From Tubulanus polymorphus (taxonomy: Eukaryota > Nemertea > Palaeonemertea > Tubulaniformes > Tubulanidae), in the NCBI RefSeq assembly GCF_964204645.1, contig NC_134028.1, forward strand, positions 8,535,001 to 8,599,000: a stretch of 64,000 bases of DNA, given 5' to 3'. The notes under the pieces were generated by a model. The model did not search any database and had not been told where the DNA came from. It saw only the letters and a program-made list of their open reading frames with translations. The position numbers and the translations under genes were made by a program. Shown one piece after another: positions 62,805-64,000 of the stretch (its first letter is position 1; each line of letters begins with the position of its first letter).

Positions 62805-64000
62805 GTAAACTTGTTTTTATTCCAGGGCTTGAAAATATTGCTCATTCATAGGAGTAACTAGGATGTGCTTACATAGATATTATTAAATGGAGTAAATTTA
62901 CTTGGCCTTTCACACAGAACATTGCGCGGCTGTATAGTATTTATTGTCACATTATTGTACGTATAGAGAAGGGTAATTCATTATGCATAAAAGCAAAAGT
63001 AAAAGCATGCGGGTCATTTTACATTTTACGTGAAAATTGTGACCTAAATACGTTTTTACTTTTCAATCATCCGTTGGTTCGTTGATGCTGGTTATCATTT
63101 ACATGTACAGTATTGTGAGTTGTCTGTCGTAAAAAAATTTCACGATAATGTTCCGGGTTTGAATTGGCATAGTATGATCTAGTCTAATATCGCAGTATTG
63201 ACCATGAATTTATAAAGGTATATATTGTGCAAAGCCGCCCCTTGTTGTTGAACCATGCATTCCAGGGTTCATAGCAGTCCTCGAAGGCCCTTACAAGTTT
63301 TGAAATGGGAATGGGTCTATTCAAGGCCTTGTGTATCATGGAATGGGCTCTAAAATTGTCAAGGTTTTTGGATGGTATCGTCTGACCATGCGAATACAAT
63401 TAGAAGCTTTTTGGACACCTATATCTTTAGAGTACAGTATATCGGATCATTGTTTTGTTGGGTCTAGTACACTAGTCTGATGATACATCTCAACTAAGAT
63501 GAAAACTATGATTCTGGACAGTGCAAATATAACGATTATACGATGATTATTAGTCCTTGAATTGAAGTCAAAAAGGTCCTTGAAATTCATCAAATGAGAT
63601 TGATCATGGACGCTATGAACCCTGGCATTCTAGAGACCTTGCTCATTCCTACTGGCCCTTCCTCAGATGGGTGTGGGTCAGCCTTGTGACTGACTGCCAG
63701 TAATGCAATTCTTTGCGACAATAAAATCGCAAAGACCAATAGACCTGAGCATCCCTGCTATTGCCAGTGACACCAGTAGCGATCGTTTCTCCCAGTGGCA
63801 ATCGACATACTGATAGAGACTGGTCGCATACCGTTGCTGATGATTGCATCACACTCGACCTATCTGCCATTTGCAATCGATTGCGTGGCCATTGACCTGC
63901 ACCTTTATCTAGCTTCACTAACCTAATCCTTAAAACTCCAAAAATTACCAAAAACTATGAAAACTATTGAATACCGAAAAGGATGTCGTTTCATTTGTGA
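62805..64000. other. Start of myosin intron 7, nothing recognised
   Basis: After the donor GTAAAC at 62805 no further myosin exon is seen. The 100-codon minus frame at 63649-63951 is unrecognised. A small hairpin TTTGCGA-TCGCAAA lies near 63714-63735. Confidence 0.4.

Noticed and set aside
63649-63951. 100-codon minus frame at the window end
   Set aside because: No recognisable domain; lies within a myosin intron on the opposite strand.

Overview
This window is nuclear DNA of an animal, most likely a marine bilaterian invertebrate. Genes are split by GT-AG introns, the two recognisable gene families (an MFSD11/UNC-93-like transporter and non-muscle myosin II heavy chain) are animal types, and the introns are full of short inverted-repeat transposons and dead retroelements. 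I cannot name the species; a lophotrochozoan is only a guess. No bacterial operons, rRNA or CRISPR array are present.

Layout. (1) 1-3060: a very AT-rich island that looks like a relic of a virus-like or Polinton-like DNA element. It holds the C-terminal part of an A32/FtsK-type packaging ATPase, an iteron-like repeat block, two overlapping small ORFs (one membrane-anchored), and a further ORF on the other strand. (2) About 3120-4790: a broken non-LTR retrotransposon (endonuclease plus reverse transcriptase), then unexplained sequence with a tRNA-like module. (3) 5684-40944: a cluster of MFSD11-like major-facilitator genes. In order: A (+, exons 2-13, no first exon found), B (+, complete, 14 exons), C (+, complete), an isolated exon-6 fragment, D (-, complete), E (+, exon 2 cut and exons 3-4 deleted), and F (+, only leader, intron scraps and the last exon). 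D and E are head to head. A has the C-terminal end usual for MFSD11; B-F share an added terminal exon, so B-F expanded from one modified paralogue. (4) 36921-40411: a tandem duplication of a noncoding unit, one copy of which carries a 1.45-kb fold-back element packed with E2F-like palindromes; a 168-bp miniature of it sits in the 5' flank of gene D. (5) 42389-64000: the 5' part of a non-muscle myosin II heavy chain gene on the + strand, with seven coding exons (including a 28-nt microexon, the P-loop exon and the switch I exon), continuing past the window. Its introns carry at least eight MITE-type insertions, several with clear target-site duplications and one nested in another.

How it works together. 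The transporter copies share exon sizes and intron phases, so they are segmental duplicates. Paralogue comparison dates insertions: the mariner-type element in intron 13 of B and the fold-back element near D are both absent at the matching sites in C. No functional link between the transporter cluster and the myosin gene is visible. Exon boundaries were read by eye from splice signals and paralogue alignment and have no transcript support.
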